A stretch of DNA of 54,139 nucleotides from SAR324 cluster bacterium (GCA_022448485.1 JAKUUI010000007.1:1-54139); one strand, 5' to 3'. Shown: positions 9,535 to 19,155, counted from the first letter of the stretch. Notes: a model not told the origin generated them from the sequence alone. Translations and numbers: made by a program.

Positions 9535-9613
9535 TCACCACAGAGGTCACAGATACCACTGGTAAAAAACTGCTAAAACAGTTCTCTGTACTCTCAGGGT
9601 TCTCTATGGTTGA
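9535..9613. repeat. imperfect inverted repeat of the CACAGAG / CTCTGTG type
   Basis: The left arm holds ACCACAGAGGTCACAGA and the right arm TTCTCTGTACTCTCAGG followed by TTCTCTATGGT. The arms are roughly complementary with mismatches around an A/T-rich centre. It resembles the short palindromic CACAGAG-rich intergenic repeats seen scattered in many environmental bacterial genomes. It sits between dsbD and the metallopeptidase gene, both on the minus strand, so it could also act as an RNA hairpin after dsbD. Family membership is from memory of the motif only. Confidence 0.4.
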
Positions 9614-9650
9614 TTGATAGTGTTAGCTTTTATGATTTTTTTCGAATCTA

Positions 9651-11591
9651 TTAATATTGGTTCAAAAATTTTTCAAATCCCTTGGCAGGTTTCAAAATTC
9701 CGGCATGTTTAGCGAGCACTTCGTCATCTCCGTCAAGAATGACATACAGTGGAAGGGCGACGGTTTTAAATCTGCTGATTTGCATCTGTTGGTTAGCAGC
9801 AGCTTTGTCTCCACCATCAGTATAAAGCTGAACAAGTACAAAATCCTGCTGAAAAAGATCCATCACATCCGGATGAGAAAATATGTTTTTTTCCATCCAG
9901 CGGCAGTTAACGCAAGTGTAACCGGTAAAATCAATAAATACCCTTTTATTTTCTGTTTTCGCCTGCACCAGGGCCTTAGCCAGATCATTCTGCCATGGTA
10001 AAGAATGGGCCCCAATCTCTCCTGAATTTTCATTACTTGCTGAAAAACCTGACCTGTTTTCTGAAAATGTTTGTAAAACCGGGGGCAAATATGTATCCAC
10101 CCAAGGATTGAGGGGCACACCGACCAATCCTCGTAGCAGATAAATTCCCAGCATAGCAAAAAGAAAAGCTGCGGCAAATCCTGTGCCGCCTGTTTTTTCA
10201 ACATGGACATGATGAATATTTATGCCACCTAACAGAAACAGTACTCCAATCGCACAAAGTATAACCCAAGCAGCCAGTACAAAATCTCTGTCAATTACTC
10301 CCCATTCCCAAACCAAATCTGTGTTGCTGAAAAATTTGAACGCAGCAGCTAATTCCAGTAATCCTAAAATGACTTTCAGTTGCACCATCCAACTTCCGGA
10401 CTGTGAACGCATCGTCTGGATTAAACGAGGGAAAAGTCCCAGCAAGAAGAACGGAAAAGCAAAAACTGTAGAGAAAACCAGCATTCCCACAATGGGCCAA
10501 AACCACATTCCTTGTGAAGCAGCAATCAGCAGAGTTCCAACAAATTGTACTGTACACGTGAAGGATGTTAATGTGAAGGCCAGTCCCATAGCCAACACCC
10601 CAGCAGTTCCACTCAACTGTCTGGACCAGCGATCTGCAAGATTTCCCAATCCTCCCGGCGCATTCAATTGAATAAATCCCATTAGGCTGATGGCAAAAAG
10701 CACAAACATTACGCCAATGACCAAATTGACCCAGCCATTTGTGGCAAACTGCACTGCTCCTGCTGCCCCCAAAACTATGGAAAGCAACATTCCAGTTACC
10801 GTGTAAGTTCCCACGATTCCTGCACCAAAAAGTGCCGCCAGTTGTAATGTTTCTTTGCTGCTTATCTCAGCCTGTTTTGTAAAAAATGCAACTGTGACCG
10901 GAATCATCGGAAACACACATGGTGTAAGCAAAGCCAAAAATCCTGCTATGACCGCCAGGCCAATAAAACCCCAAAAGCCTTCCTTGAGCGCCTCTTCGAT
11001 TTCTGAAACCTCTTCCGGAGGAGAATCTACTGCAAACTGCGGTATTTTATATTCAGTACGAACACTTCCTGTGCCAAGCGGAATTTGGATTGAAAAGGTG
11101 TCTGTTTTAGGAGGCAGACAAACACGGTCGCTGCACGCTTGATAACGTAACTTCCCACTCTTACTCAAAACCGTCCCGCCAGACAGATCTTCTGGAATTA
11201 GCATGTTTTGAAATAATGTGGCTTTCTTTTCGTGATAACTCAACACCATATCCAGGACTGGATCTGCTGCAGTGATTGGATTGCTTTCGTATACTGGACC
11301 AAATAAAATTAGTGGCTCAGCCTCGAAGGTCAGTGAAGTGGGAATTGGGGCAAAATCGTCTTCACTGGGAATCACGGAAAAGACGTGCCATCCTGAATCC
11401 GGATGGATTTGCAAATCGGCAATAATGCGGGCGTGCTCGCCCGGACGGGGAATACTTGGTTCGAGCCGTACCTGGTATGTAACAACTGTTTCCGGAATAA
11501 CTACTTCATCATCAAACTGAGCAATCGTAGAAGACGGAAGCCAGAATGGGAACAGCAAAACCAAACACAGGACTTGCCCCAGTTTACACAT
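9651..11591 (-). CDS. dsbD: thiol:disulfide interchange protein DsbD
   Basis: Carries electrons from cytoplasmic thioredoxin across the inner membrane to periplasmic thiol proteins. Numbered from the ATG chosen here (646 residues): signal peptide 1-25; periplasmic alpha domain with CSDRVC (153-158); eight-helix membrane domain with LTPCVFP (222-228) and the second redox cysteine in TCTVQFVG; C-terminal thioredoxin domain with CVNC (560-563). An in-frame ATG at 11630 would add 13 residues ahead of the signal peptide and lacks a ribosome-binding site. A periplasmic DsbA-like protein encoded at 44666-45712 is a possible partner, and DsbD systems often serve cytochrome c maturation. Confidence 0.93.
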   Translation of the reverse strand: MCKLGQVLCLVLLFPFWLPSSTIAQFDDEVVIPETVVTYQVRLEPSIPRPGEHARIIADLQIHPDSGWHVFSVIPSEDDFAPIPTSLTFEAEPLILFGPVYESNPITAADPVLDMVLSYHEKKATLFQNMLIPEDLSGGTVLSKSGKLRYQACSDRVCLPPKTDTFSIQIPLGTGSVRTEYKIPQFAVDSPPEEVSEIEEALKEGFWGFIGLAVIAGFLALLTPCVFPMIPVTVAFFTKQAEISSKETLQLAALFGAGIVGTYTVTGMLLSIVLGAAGAVQFATNGWVNLVIGVMFVLFAISLMGFIQLNAPGGLGNLADRWSRQLSGTAGVLAMGLAFTLTSFTCTVQFVGTLLIAASQGMWFWPIVGMLVFSTVFAFPFFLLGLFPRLIQTMRSQSGSWMVQLKVILGLLELAAAFKFFSNTDLVWEWGVIDRDFVLAAWVILCAIGVLFLLGGINIHHVHVEKTGGTGFAAAFLFAMLGIYLLRGLVGVPLNPWVDTYLPPVLQTFSENRSGFSASNENSGEIGAHSLPWQNDLAKALVQAKTENKRVFIDFTGYTCVNCRWMEKNIFSHPDVMDLFQQDFVLVQLYTDGGDKAAANQQMQISRFKTVALPLYVILDGDDEVLAKHAGILKPAKGFEKFLNQY

Positions 11592-11755
11592 GGATCCGTA
11601 TCCTGATTTAAATAAATTGCAGGAGGGCATGATTTGGAGGTATATAAAGTTGGCTGTAAATTGTACAGATGAGGTCAGGGAAATGACACCGCTGCAACAA
11701 TGTACGAAAATTTGTTACTATTTACTATGCAGCTTCCGGAAAGATTCAGTGACAT

Positions 11756-12082
11756 CTACTCATCATTTCCAACAAGAAGCGGCTCCATGCGCATCGCAGG
11801 GCTTCCGTTCCTTACCCAAAGACGTACCCGTTCGACGGTCACGCCGTTCGGTTTTGTTAGACTGGAAAGTTCTTCCACATAAAGAATATCTTCAGACCTG
11901 AATTCAAAAACGTCGCTTCCAGACTCAATCGGGCTCGACAACAGCAGTAGCATGTTCGGATTGTAATGTGGACGTAAAGCCCCGCAAAAGGGAGTTGACT
12001 CTTGTTCCAAAGTTTTGGAACGTCTACTCCTCTTTTGTATTTCGAAATATTTACCTTCTTCAAGTAACTTTACAAAACTCAT
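11756..12082 (-). CDS. small conserved protein of unknown function
   Basis: A 108-residue soluble protein beginning MSFVKLLEEGKYFEIQKR and containing GALRPHYNP and VRLWVRNGSP. The pattern recalls a small family in deltaproteobacteria that databases often label 'inorganic pyrophosphatase Ppa', but none of the aspartate-rich pyrophosphatase motifs is visible, so that name should not be trusted. A GAGG ribosome-binding site lies seven bases before the ATG. It follows ilvC by 18 bases and is probably co-transcribed with it. Confidence 0.6.
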   Translation of the reverse strand: MSFVKLLEEGKYFEIQKRSRRSKTLEQESTPFCGALRPHYNPNMLLLLSSPIESGSDVFEFRSEDILYVEELSSLTKPNGVTVERVRLWVRNGSPAMRMEPLLVGNDE

Positions 12083-12100
12083 GAAAACCTCAAAGGATGC

Positions 12101-13144
12101 TTATAAATTTTCCGGTCGTAATTTACGCAGAACTTTACCAGCTTGCCACATTTCCTGATTACTGACTTCCTCAAGCTCCTTTTCAAGATTTTCCCGGTAA
12201 TCAGCTTGAGAGTTGGAATCTATGGATATTTTTGCCTCCGTTCCATCCAATACACTCTGGTAGCACTTCTCAACCAATGGTTTAATAGCTTCTCTGAAAC
12301 GCGGTGCCCAATCGAGTGCACCCCGTTGCGCAGTAGTCGAGCAATTGGCATACATCCAATCCATTCCTTTTTCTGCAACCAAAGGATAAAGACTTTGCAG
12401 AGCCTCTTCAATTGTTTCATTGTAGGCTTCAGAAGGCGAGTGCCCATGTTCACGCAAGACTTCATATTGTGCGAGAAATGCTCCTTGAAGCAGACCCATC
12501 AAAACACAACGTTCACCTGTGAGGTCGCTGTGAACCTCATTTTCAAACGTAGTTTCAAAAAGGTGTCCGGAGCCAATAGCGAAGGCCGTGGAAATACACC
12601 GTTCACGGGCTCGCCCAGTGTAATCCTGATGAATTGCGAAAGAAGAGTTAATACCACGTCCTGCTTGAAAATGAGTGCGGACGGTCAACCCGCTGCCCTT
12701 TGGTGCCACCAAAATTACATCCACATTTTCAGCTGGAATGATGCTGGTATCCTGGTGAAAAACAATGCCGAAACCATGTGAAAAATAAAGTGCGTCCCCA
12801 TCATTCAGATTGGCTTTTACAATTGGCCAAGCAGCAATTTGTCCAGCATCTGAAAGCAAATATTGAAGAATAGTCCCGCGCTGAGCAGCTTCCTCTGTTT
12901 CGAATAGTGTTTCACCTTCGATCCAACCATCTTCCAGAGCCTTGTCCCAGCTTCGACCTTTTCGCAGTCCCAAAATAACCTTGAAACCCTGGTCCCTCAT
13001 ATTCAGGCCTTGCCCTCGGCCCTGGGGTCCATAACCCAAAATTGCTGTTACCTCATTACCAAGTATTTTTTTGCATTGTTCAATTGGATAATCCGAGCGC
13101 TCGACAATGGTTTCCTTTATTCCGTTAATTTCAATATCCTTCAT
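12101..13144 (-). CDS. ilvC: ketol-acid reductoisomerase
   Basis: Converts acetolactate (or acetohydroxybutyrate) to the dihydroxy acid with NADPH and Mg2+ in branched-chain amino acid synthesis. The nucleotide motif GYGPQG is at 37-42, SHGFGIVF follows, and the metal-binding acidic residues sit in DLTGERCVLMGLLQG. At 347 residues it is the short class. The GRGQGLNMRDQG wording resembles Bacteroidetes-type enzymes. GGAG lies about six bases before the ATG. No leader peptide, T-box or attenuator is evident upstream, and no other ilv gene is in the window. Confidence 0.96.
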   Translation of the reverse strand: MKDIEINGIKETIVERSDYPIEQCKKILGNEVTAILGYGPQGRGQGLNMRDQGFKVILGLRKGRSWDKALEDGWIEGETLFETEEAAQRGTILQYLLSDAGQIAAWPIVKANLNDGDALYFSHGFGIVFHQDTSIIPAENVDVILVAPKGSGLTVRTHFQAGRGINSSFAIHQDYTGRARERCISTAFAIGSGHLFETTFENEVHSDLTGERCVLMGLLQGAFLAQYEVLREHGHSPSEAYNETIEEALQSLYPLVAEKGMDWMYANCSTTAQRGALDWAPRFREAIKPLVEKCYQSVLDGTEAKISIDSNSQADYRENLEKELEEVSNQEMWQAGKVLRKLRPENL

Positions 13145-13304
13145 TCTTTCTCCATAAGGGTGAGTGACATGTTTGTTTTTTCAACAATCTGTTTCAAGTA
13201 ATTCTCTATCACACTATGCGAAATTAACTAGAAAATGTCAATCCATTCAGGTATTACGCAAGCAACAGAGTAAAGCCAGTGGTTTGTAGGCTGTTTCTTT
13301 TTTA

Positions 13305-15839
13305 TCAGATAGCGAGAGGAGGCAGGGAAACCATGGATACTTCTGGTTCCTTAGTAGAATCATCCACTGTTCCATAATTTTTTGAATCGTTCGTCAACTC
13401 TGTGAGTCGACGCAGTATTTCTTCACCGGTTGCCGGAAGGTTAAGTTGAGGACTAACTCCATTTTGGACAAATGATAAGGCATGCTTGACTGCTATCCAG
13501 ACGGATAAACAAAGCATTAAAGGCGGTTCTGCCACGGCTTTACTGCGACGGATATTGATTTGATGGTGAGGATTACTGATTGTATCCACATTGAATATTT
13601 CCGGAAGATCCTGAATGTTGGGGATTTTGTAGGTCGTCGGCGAATAAGACAAAAGCTCACCTTTATCAGAGTAGCGCAAATCTTCATTGGTTACCCAGCC
13701 CACTCCTTGAATAAAGCCTCCTATAATTTGGCCGCGATCAATTCCAGGATTGATCGACTCACCAATGTCCATCAGTAAATCGGAACGCTCTAGCTTGAGG
13801 TAACCTGTAAAACGATCGATGAGCACTTCGGATACTGCTGCGCCAGTAGTGTAATAGAAAAAAGGTTCGCCTTTCTCTATATCACGATTAAAATTGATTT
13901 CAGGAGTCCGGTAAAAACCTCTTGCGCCCATGCTCACCCTGTCCATAAAAGCCAGCTGTACCAGTTCCCGAAAAGAGAGAGTTTTATCCGGGGTTCGGTC
14001 ATCAAAAACAGAACTTTCCTCAAAACAAATATGTTCAACTGAATGGTCAAGTCCCAGCTCTTCTGAAGCAAAATATCTGCTTGCAAAGGCGCTTAAATTA
14101 CTCCGGATTTTCTGGCATGCATTAACAGCAGCAAATCCGTTCAAGTCGGTTCCTGCAGAGGCGGCAGTCGGAGGCGTGTTGTTGTTTTTCTCAGTTGAGG
14201 TAATCATCATCCTTACATCATCATAGGAAATGGCAAACTCATCGGCTACTAGTTGCCTGATTTTGGTGTTAAGCCCCTGCCCCATTTCTGTACCGCCGGT
14301 TGAAACTTGCACCGTACCGTCCTTGTAAACATTTACCAAAGCATTTCCCTGATTGAGAAATTTAGTGGTAAAGGAAATTCCAAACTTCATAGGTGTTAAA
14401 GCCAGTCCACGTAGGTGCGTGGTCGACTGACGGTTAAACTCCTCCACCCCTGTCATACGCTTCCGATACTCGGATGTTTTGGCCAGTTGATCAATGATTT
14501 CCGGAAGAATATGATTCTGGACAATCTGTCCGTATGGCGTAACATTGCGTTCATGATGAGAATAACAATTGAGACGCCGAACCTCTAATGCATCTTTTTT
14601 CAAATAAATTGCAATTTCCTGAATCACGTTCTCGATATTCGCCATGCCTTGTGGTCCTCCGAATCCACGGAAAGCTGTATTAGGGGGAAAGTTTGTTTTA
14701 CATATAGTTCCATTAAAAACCAGGTTCGGGATAAAATAGGCATTTTCTGAATGGAATAACGTACGTTCCATGATGGCAGTTGACAAGTCGGCAGCAGCTC
14801 CGCCATTGGAGTAAATATCAAACTTAACTCCGGTAATCTTTCCTTCAGATGTGAACGCGGCTTTGTAATGAATTTTGTATGGATGCCGTTTCCCGGTGGA
14901 ACGCATATCATCGTCTTTACTGTAAGCCACTCTGGCAGGGCGCTGGGTTTTTGCAGCCACAAGTGCAGCCATCACTGCAGGAATCACAGCTTGAGTTTCC
15001 TTACCGCCAAATCCTCCGCCCATGCGTTTGCAGACACAAACTACTTCGTGAAATCCTAGCCCTAAAGCTTCGGCCACTACTTCCTGAATTTCAGTTGGAT
15101 TCTGGCTTGAAGAATGAACCTGAATCTCACCATACTCCCCCGGCCACGCCAAAGCAGCTTGAGATTCCAGATAAAATTGTTCCTGACCGTTGCTGACAAA
15201 CGTTCCTGTCAGCTTGTGTTTAGATTCCCTCCAAGCCTTATCAAAATTCCCCTGTTTGAACGTACGTGGAACACCTATGAACTGTTTTGCCGTGATCGCT
15301 TCGTCAATCGTGAAAACAGGGGTCAACTCTTGAATTTCGAGTAGTGTATGTTTTTTGGCTTGCCGAATAGCTCTCCGAGACTCTCCGGCAATGATTGCAA
15401 TGGGCTGCCCCACATATTCTACTATATCTTCCGCCAAAAAGCGTTCATCCTTAATGACCGGTCCATAAAGATTGTGTCCGGGAATATCAGCATGTGTAAA
15501 AACTTCTACAATTCCGTCCAGCTTAGCCATTTCTTCATAATTGAGACTCTTAATTTTTCCATGTGCGACCGGACTTGCAATATAATCCACAATCAATTCG
15601 TTCTTTGCGGACGGTAAATCATCCACGAACAAAGCTTCCCCTGTCACATGACCCACTGCTGAATCGTGAGGGACCTGTTTACCAACCACTTTCTTGCGAC
15701 TCTCTTTTTGTTCTGCTTGTTCAATATTGTCAACGAACAGCTCATTTTTTTCGGACGGTAAATCATCCACGAACAAAGTTCTGCCAGTCACACGGCCAAC
15801 TGCTGAATCATGCTGAGTACGTTTCCCATGAACTTTCAT
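13305..15839 (-). CDS. xdhB: xanthine dehydrogenase, molybdopterin subunit
   Basis: Molybdenum subunit of a two-subunit (Rhodobacter-type) xanthine dehydrogenase that oxidises hypoxanthine and xanthine. Visible: GGGFGGKETQ and FRGFGGPQG, which hold the glutamate and arginine that distinguish purine-oxidising enzymes from aldehyde oxidases; GGTEMGQGLNTK for the cofactor; and KAVAEPPLML with the catalytic glutamate. Odd feature: residues 3-37 and 51-85 are near copies (26 of 35 identical), and only the second matches the normal N-terminus. The ATG overlaps the xdhA stop as ATGA, which supports translation from the outer copy. No xdhC maturation gene is adjacent. Confidence 0.92.
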   Translation of the reverse strand: MKVHGKRTQHDSAVGRVTGRTLFVDDLPSEKNELFVDNIEQAEQKESRKKVVGKQVPHDSAVGHVTGEALFVDDLPSAKNELIVDYIASPVAHGKIKSLNYEEMAKLDGIVEVFTHADIPGHNLYGPVIKDERFLAEDIVEYVGQPIAIIAGESRRAIRQAKKHTLLEIQELTPVFTIDEAITAKQFIGVPRTFKQGNFDKAWRESKHKLTGTFVSNGQEQFYLESQAALAWPGEYGEIQVHSSSQNPTEIQEVVAEALGLGFHEVVCVCKRMGGGFGGKETQAVIPAVMAALVAAKTQRPARVAYSKDDDMRSTGKRHPYKIHYKAAFTSEGKITGVKFDIYSNGGAAADLSTAIMERTLFHSENAYFIPNLVFNGTICKTNFPPNTAFRGFGGPQGMANIENVIQEIAIYLKKDALEVRRLNCYSHHERNVTPYGQIVQNHILPEIIDQLAKTSEYRKRMTGVEEFNRQSTTHLRGLALTPMKFGISFTTKFLNQGNALVNVYKDGTVQVSTGGTEMGQGLNTKIRQLVADEFAISYDDVRMMITSTEKNNNTPPTAASAGTDLNGFAAVNACQKIRSNLSAFASRYFASEELGLDHSVEHICFEESSVFDDRTPDKTLSFRELVQLAFMDRVSMGARGFYRTPEINFNRDIEKGEPFFYYTTGAAVSEVLIDRFTGYLKLERSDLLMDIGESINPGIDRGQIIGGFIQGVGWVTNEDLRYSDKGELLSYSPTTYKIPNIQDLPEIFNVDTISNPHHQINIRRSKAVAEPPLMLCLSVWIAVKHALSFVQNGVSPQLNLPATGEEILRRLTELTNDSKNYGTVDDSTKEPEVSMVSLPPLAI

Positions 15840-15865
15840 GCAGCCTCTTTTTTGTTCTGGTTGTC
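15585..15865 (-). repeat. degenerate tandem duplication across the xdhA/xdhB junction
   Basis: Two copies of a stretch of roughly 140 bases lie head to tail: 15729-15865 (end of xdhA plus start of xdhB) and 15585-15731 (inside xdhB). The match includes the tail of xdhA: CAGAACAAAAAAGAGGCTGC against CAGAACAAAAAGAGAGTCGC. The xdhB start context GCATGAAAGT has become GCAAGAAAGT in the inner copy, removing both the stop and the start. The coding offset is 48 codons, and the inner copy has about ten extra bases in the former junction. Sequence drift shows that it is not recent. Confidence 0.85.
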
Positions 15866-17302
15866 ACAGCACTCATGAAAGAACTTCATCAAAATGTTCT
15901 CCGCTAACTGTGACCGATAATCCACAGACGCGCGGACATCTGAAATTGGATTAATTTCCTCTCGTGCCAGTTTGCCGGCTTCTTGGAAAATTGCTGACAT
16001 CATCGGCTTACCCTGTAAAAACTCCTCCGTCTTCGGTAAGCGCAGGACAATCGGGCCCACTCCACCATAGGCCAGGCGGACACTCTGCATTTTACCATTT
16101 TTCAGTTTTAGTAGAATTCCTGCTGTAAAGGTGGAAATATCCAAGTCTTTCCGTTTGGAAACTTTGTAAAGTTTCAATACATCCTCCGGATCAGGAATAT
16201 TCCAACGAATACTTGTGATCAGCTCTTCCTGAGTCATTACCTTATTTTTATAACCTTGATAAAACCGGTTGATATTCACCCAGCGTGTGCCCTGTGATCC
16301 GGTCAACTCTATTTCAGCCTCAATTACATGTAGGAAGGGCAGGGAATCAGCAATCGGTGAAGCATTTGCGATATTGCCTGCTAATGTTCCTGCGTTCCTG
16401 ATTTGTCGGGAAGCAAAAATTGAGATGATTTCCACAAGTTCAGGAAAGTGTTTCTGACAAAATTCTCCAAGTTTAGCCCAAGTCACCTTGGCTCCAATCG
16501 TCATAGTTCGATTTTCAATTTCAAGAAGTTCAAGCCCAGTCAAATTTGTCAGGCTCATTACGTAGTTTGGCTCCAGGCGCTCTTTGTTCATCTGCACCGA
16601 AATATCCGTACCGCCAGCAACAATGATGACATTTTTGTGTTTTTGCTTGAATTCAACAGCTTCTTTCAAGGACGTAGGCAGAAAAAATTGAACTTGCTGG
16701 CCAGTTCCATTCCATTTCTCCTCATACTCACAAAATACAGGTTGGCTAACATGTTCCGTAAAATCCTCAAGCATTGCCTTCACATCGAAACGCTTTGAAG
16801 CTCTGGGTATGACATCAGGATTCAGGGACAAGGCAGCATCGATAATTTGCTCGTATCCGGTACAGCGACACAAATTCCCAGTCAAGCCATCCTGCACGGA
16901 ATGTCGCGTTAAGGTTTCGTTTGTTTCAAGCATTGCCACCAGTGACATGACAAATCCTGGAGTGCAATATCCACATTGCGACCCCATTGCGTCAACTATT
17001 GCTTGTTGTACCGGATGAATTTTTTGCCCCTCTTCCTTCAAGCCCTCCACAGTGATGACATGAGCACAATCAAGTTGATAGAGATATTGAATACAGCTAT
17101 CAATTCCCTCGTAATGCATCTCACAGTTCCGGACACGACCGATGAGTACGGTACAGGAACCGCAGTCTCCTTCCGCACAAACCACCTTGGTTCCAACCAA
17201 ACCCAAATCAATTCGCAAAAAATCTGACAGTGACTGAAAGCCATGCTCACCGTAAATTTGATGACGCTGGCCATTCACATAAATAAGCAGAAAATCACGC
17301 AT
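15836..17302 (-). CDS. xdhA: xanthine dehydrogenase, Fe-S and FAD subunit
   Basis: Passes electrons from the molybdenum site through two [2Fe-2S] clusters to FAD and on to NAD+. Order of domains: plant-type ferredoxin with CAEGDCGSC, a helical second cluster domain with CGYCTPGF and CRCTGY, then an FAD domain containing VAGGTDISV and IRNAGTLAGNIANASPIADS. ATG at 17302 is preferred; an in-frame TTG at 17320 would add six residues. With the ATG, the gene overlaps the upstream ABC gene by eight bases (ATGCGTGA), and its stop overlaps xdhB, so the three are coupled. Length (488 residues) is normal for XdhA. Confidence 0.93.
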   Translation of the reverse strand: MRDFLLIYVNGQRHQIYGEHGFQSLSDFLRIDLGLVGTKVVCAEGDCGSCTVLIGRVRNCEMHYEGIDSCIQYLYQLDCAHVITVEGLKEEGQKIHPVQQAIVDAMGSQCGYCTPGFVMSLVAMLETNETLTRHSVQDGLTGNLCRCTGYEQIIDAALSLNPDVIPRASKRFDVKAMLEDFTEHVSQPVFCEYEEKWNGTGQQVQFFLPTSLKEAVEFKQKHKNVIIVAGGTDISVQMNKERLEPNYVMSLTNLTGLELLEIENRTMTIGAKVTWAKLGEFCQKHFPELVEIISIFASRQIRNAGTLAGNIANASPIADSLPFLHVIEAEIELTGSQGTRWVNINRFYQGYKNKVMTQEELITSIRWNIPDPEDVLKLYKVSKRKDLDISTFTAGILLKLKNGKMQSVRLAYGGVGPIVLRLPKTEEFLQGKPMMSAIFQEAGKLAREEINPISDVRASVDYRSQLAENILMKFFHECCDNQNKKEAA

Positions 17303-18938
17303 GTGCACTTTTCTCAGCAAGATGTTCCGTTCCGTCTTTGTCCATCCCAGTCATCATCTGTCCAATCAAACTTACAGAAGCCTCTTCTTTGTATATTGTC
17401 CCGACAATCCGTCCGTCAAAAATCACGGCAATACGATCTGCAACCAGCAGCAATTCATCCAAATCCTCGGAAATCCAAAGCACCGCCAGACCATGATCCC
17501 GTGCCTGGCAAATTTGTTCACGAATGAAGCTGGTTGCGTGAATATCCAGCCCACGTGTCGGCTGCGAAGCCAGCAATAAATTCAGTGGCCGTGAAATCTC
17601 CCGTGCAAGAATAACTTTCTGCATGTTTCCTCCTGAAAGCAGTCCAACTGGCGTTTTTTCTGAAGGTGCCCGAATGTCAAATTCCTCCATTTTATTGTGT
17701 CCATAGTCAATAATATTTGAAAGATTTAGCAGCTGATTTGAACTAAATTGAGGATTCCTAAAATCCCTCATCAAAAAATTGGAGGCAATTGACATTCCGG
17801 AAGACACTCCATATTTTTTGCGATCCTCTGGAATGTAGCCTACTCCCAAGTCAATCATTTCGCTCACTGTGGGATTCTCCACAGGTACACCTTCAAACAG
17901 ATACAAGCCTTGAGTCGGTGGACGCAGACCACTCAAAACATCTGTCAGCTCTGGTTGGCCGTTTCCGGAAACCCCAGCCATTCCTAAAATCTCTCCACTA
18001 TTAATTTCCAGTGAAATCCCTTTCAGCGCTGGATGTCCTAAATCATTTGCTGCATGAATATCTTTAAGAACTGCAATCAGTTTAGCCTGATTTTTCATTT
18101 GGCTTTGAATAGCTGAACCGACCTTTTCTTTTTCAATAACAACTGTTTCCTGAAGCAGTTCAGAAACGTTCACCAAATCTTTTGCCTCCAAATTGCCGAG
18201 CATCAAATCTGCCAAGGCTTCTGGATTAGTTTCATTTTTCTGTACTGTTGCCATGACCTTTCCACGACTCAAAACCGTAATTCGATGTGAAAGTGCCATC
18301 ACTTCTTTCATTTTGTGTGTGATAAAAATGATGGAATGTTTCTCTTTGGCCATCCGCTGCATGATTTCGTACAAAGCCTCTGATTCCTGTGGAGTCAAAA
18401 CAGCAGTTGGCTCATCCAGTATCAAGATCCGTGCGCCTCTGAACAATACTTTGACAATTTCCACGCGCTGCTGTTCACCCACTGAGAGTTCCTGAATTTT
18501 CTTTTCTGGATCAACAAATAAATCATAGCGCTCGCTAATTTCCCTGATTTGTTGATGGACCTCTTTCAACTCAAGCCTTACTAAACCGGGCAGACCGAGG
18601 ATAATATTTTCGGCAACCGTATGGTTGCGCACCAGCATAAAATGCTGAAATACCATGCCAATGCTTTTATCAATCGCCTGACGTGGATTAGTGAAATTTA
18701 CCTGTTTTCCAAAGACTCGCATCTCTCCTGCATCGGCGGGATAAAGACCGGCAATCATATTCATCAACGTTGATTTGCCTGCACCATTTTCACCAAGAAT
18801 AGTGTGAATTTCTCCCTCTCTTAAGGTAAAATCAACACTATCATTAGCAATAATTCCAGGAAACTTTTTTGTAATCCCACTCAGTTCCAAAGGTAATAGC
18901 TGGTCTGTATAAACCGCTTCTTTTTCAGATGAATTCAT
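17295..18938 (-). CDS. ABC transporter ATPase, nucleoside/purine (BMP-type)
   Basis: Double-ATPase subunit of the simple-sugar/nucleoside class that works with BMP-family lipoproteins. The first half has GENGAGKST, LSVGEQQR and ILDEPTAVLTP. The second has the degenerate Walker A GVSGNGQPEL, signature LSGGNMQKV and ASQPTRGLD, as usual in this class. Overlap with xdhA argues that the substrate is a purine. The permease and binding-protein genes normally alongside are absent: upstream lies flagellin, downstream xdhA. ATG at 18938 is preferred over a TTG three codons earlier. The 217 bases upstream to flagellin show no gene. Confidence 0.88.
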   Translation of the reverse strand: MNSSEKEAVYTDQLLPLELSGITKKFPGIIANDSVDFTLREGEIHTILGENGAGKSTLMNMIAGLYPADAGEMRVFGKQVNFTNPRQAIDKSIGMVFQHFMLVRNHTVAENIILGLPGLVRLELKEVHQQIREISERYDLFVDPEKKIQELSVGEQQRVEIVKVLFRGARILILDEPTAVLTPQESEALYEIMQRMAKEKHSIIFITHKMKEVMALSHRITVLSRGKVMATVQKNETNPEALADLMLGNLEAKDLVNVSELLQETVVIEKEKVGSAIQSQMKNQAKLIAVLKDIHAANDLGHPALKGISLEINSGEILGMAGVSGNGQPELTDVLSGLRPPTQGLYLFEGVPVENPTVSEMIDLGVGYIPEDRKKYGVSSGMSIASNFLMRDFRNPQFSSNQLLNLSNIIDYGHNKMEEFDIRAPSEKTPVGLLSGGNMQKVILAREISRPLNLLLASQPTRGLDIHATSFIREQICQARDHGLAVLWISEDLDELLLVADRIAVIFDGRIVGTIYKEEASVSLIGQMMTGMDKDGTEHLAEKSAHA

Positions 18939-19155
18939 TTTACACAATCAACTTAGGTATAATTCAATGCTCAGACTTTTTCTGGATGCAAAACACAGAA
19001 TGTGTTTTTCATAATAAAGTCTGATATTAGCCCCTTACTAGAGTAAACAGCAAGTCTTTATAGGAAGTTCAAAAAATGAGAAAAGGGGGTGTGAATAGTG
19101 AAGAAAGGCAGGAAACAGGGTATCTGCCAGTAATAAAGAACTGAACTCTTAGCGC

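Noticed and set aside
12143-12781. 212-codon plus-strand frame opposite ilvC
   Set aside because: Lies wholly antisense to a certain gene and has a Cys/Phe-rich, low-plausibility translation typical of a mirror frame.
19080-19155. Terminator hairpin after flagellin (GGCAG/CTGCC on the minus strand)
   Set aside because: Five-pair stem with a 12-base loop and no clean T-run; too weak to list as a feature.
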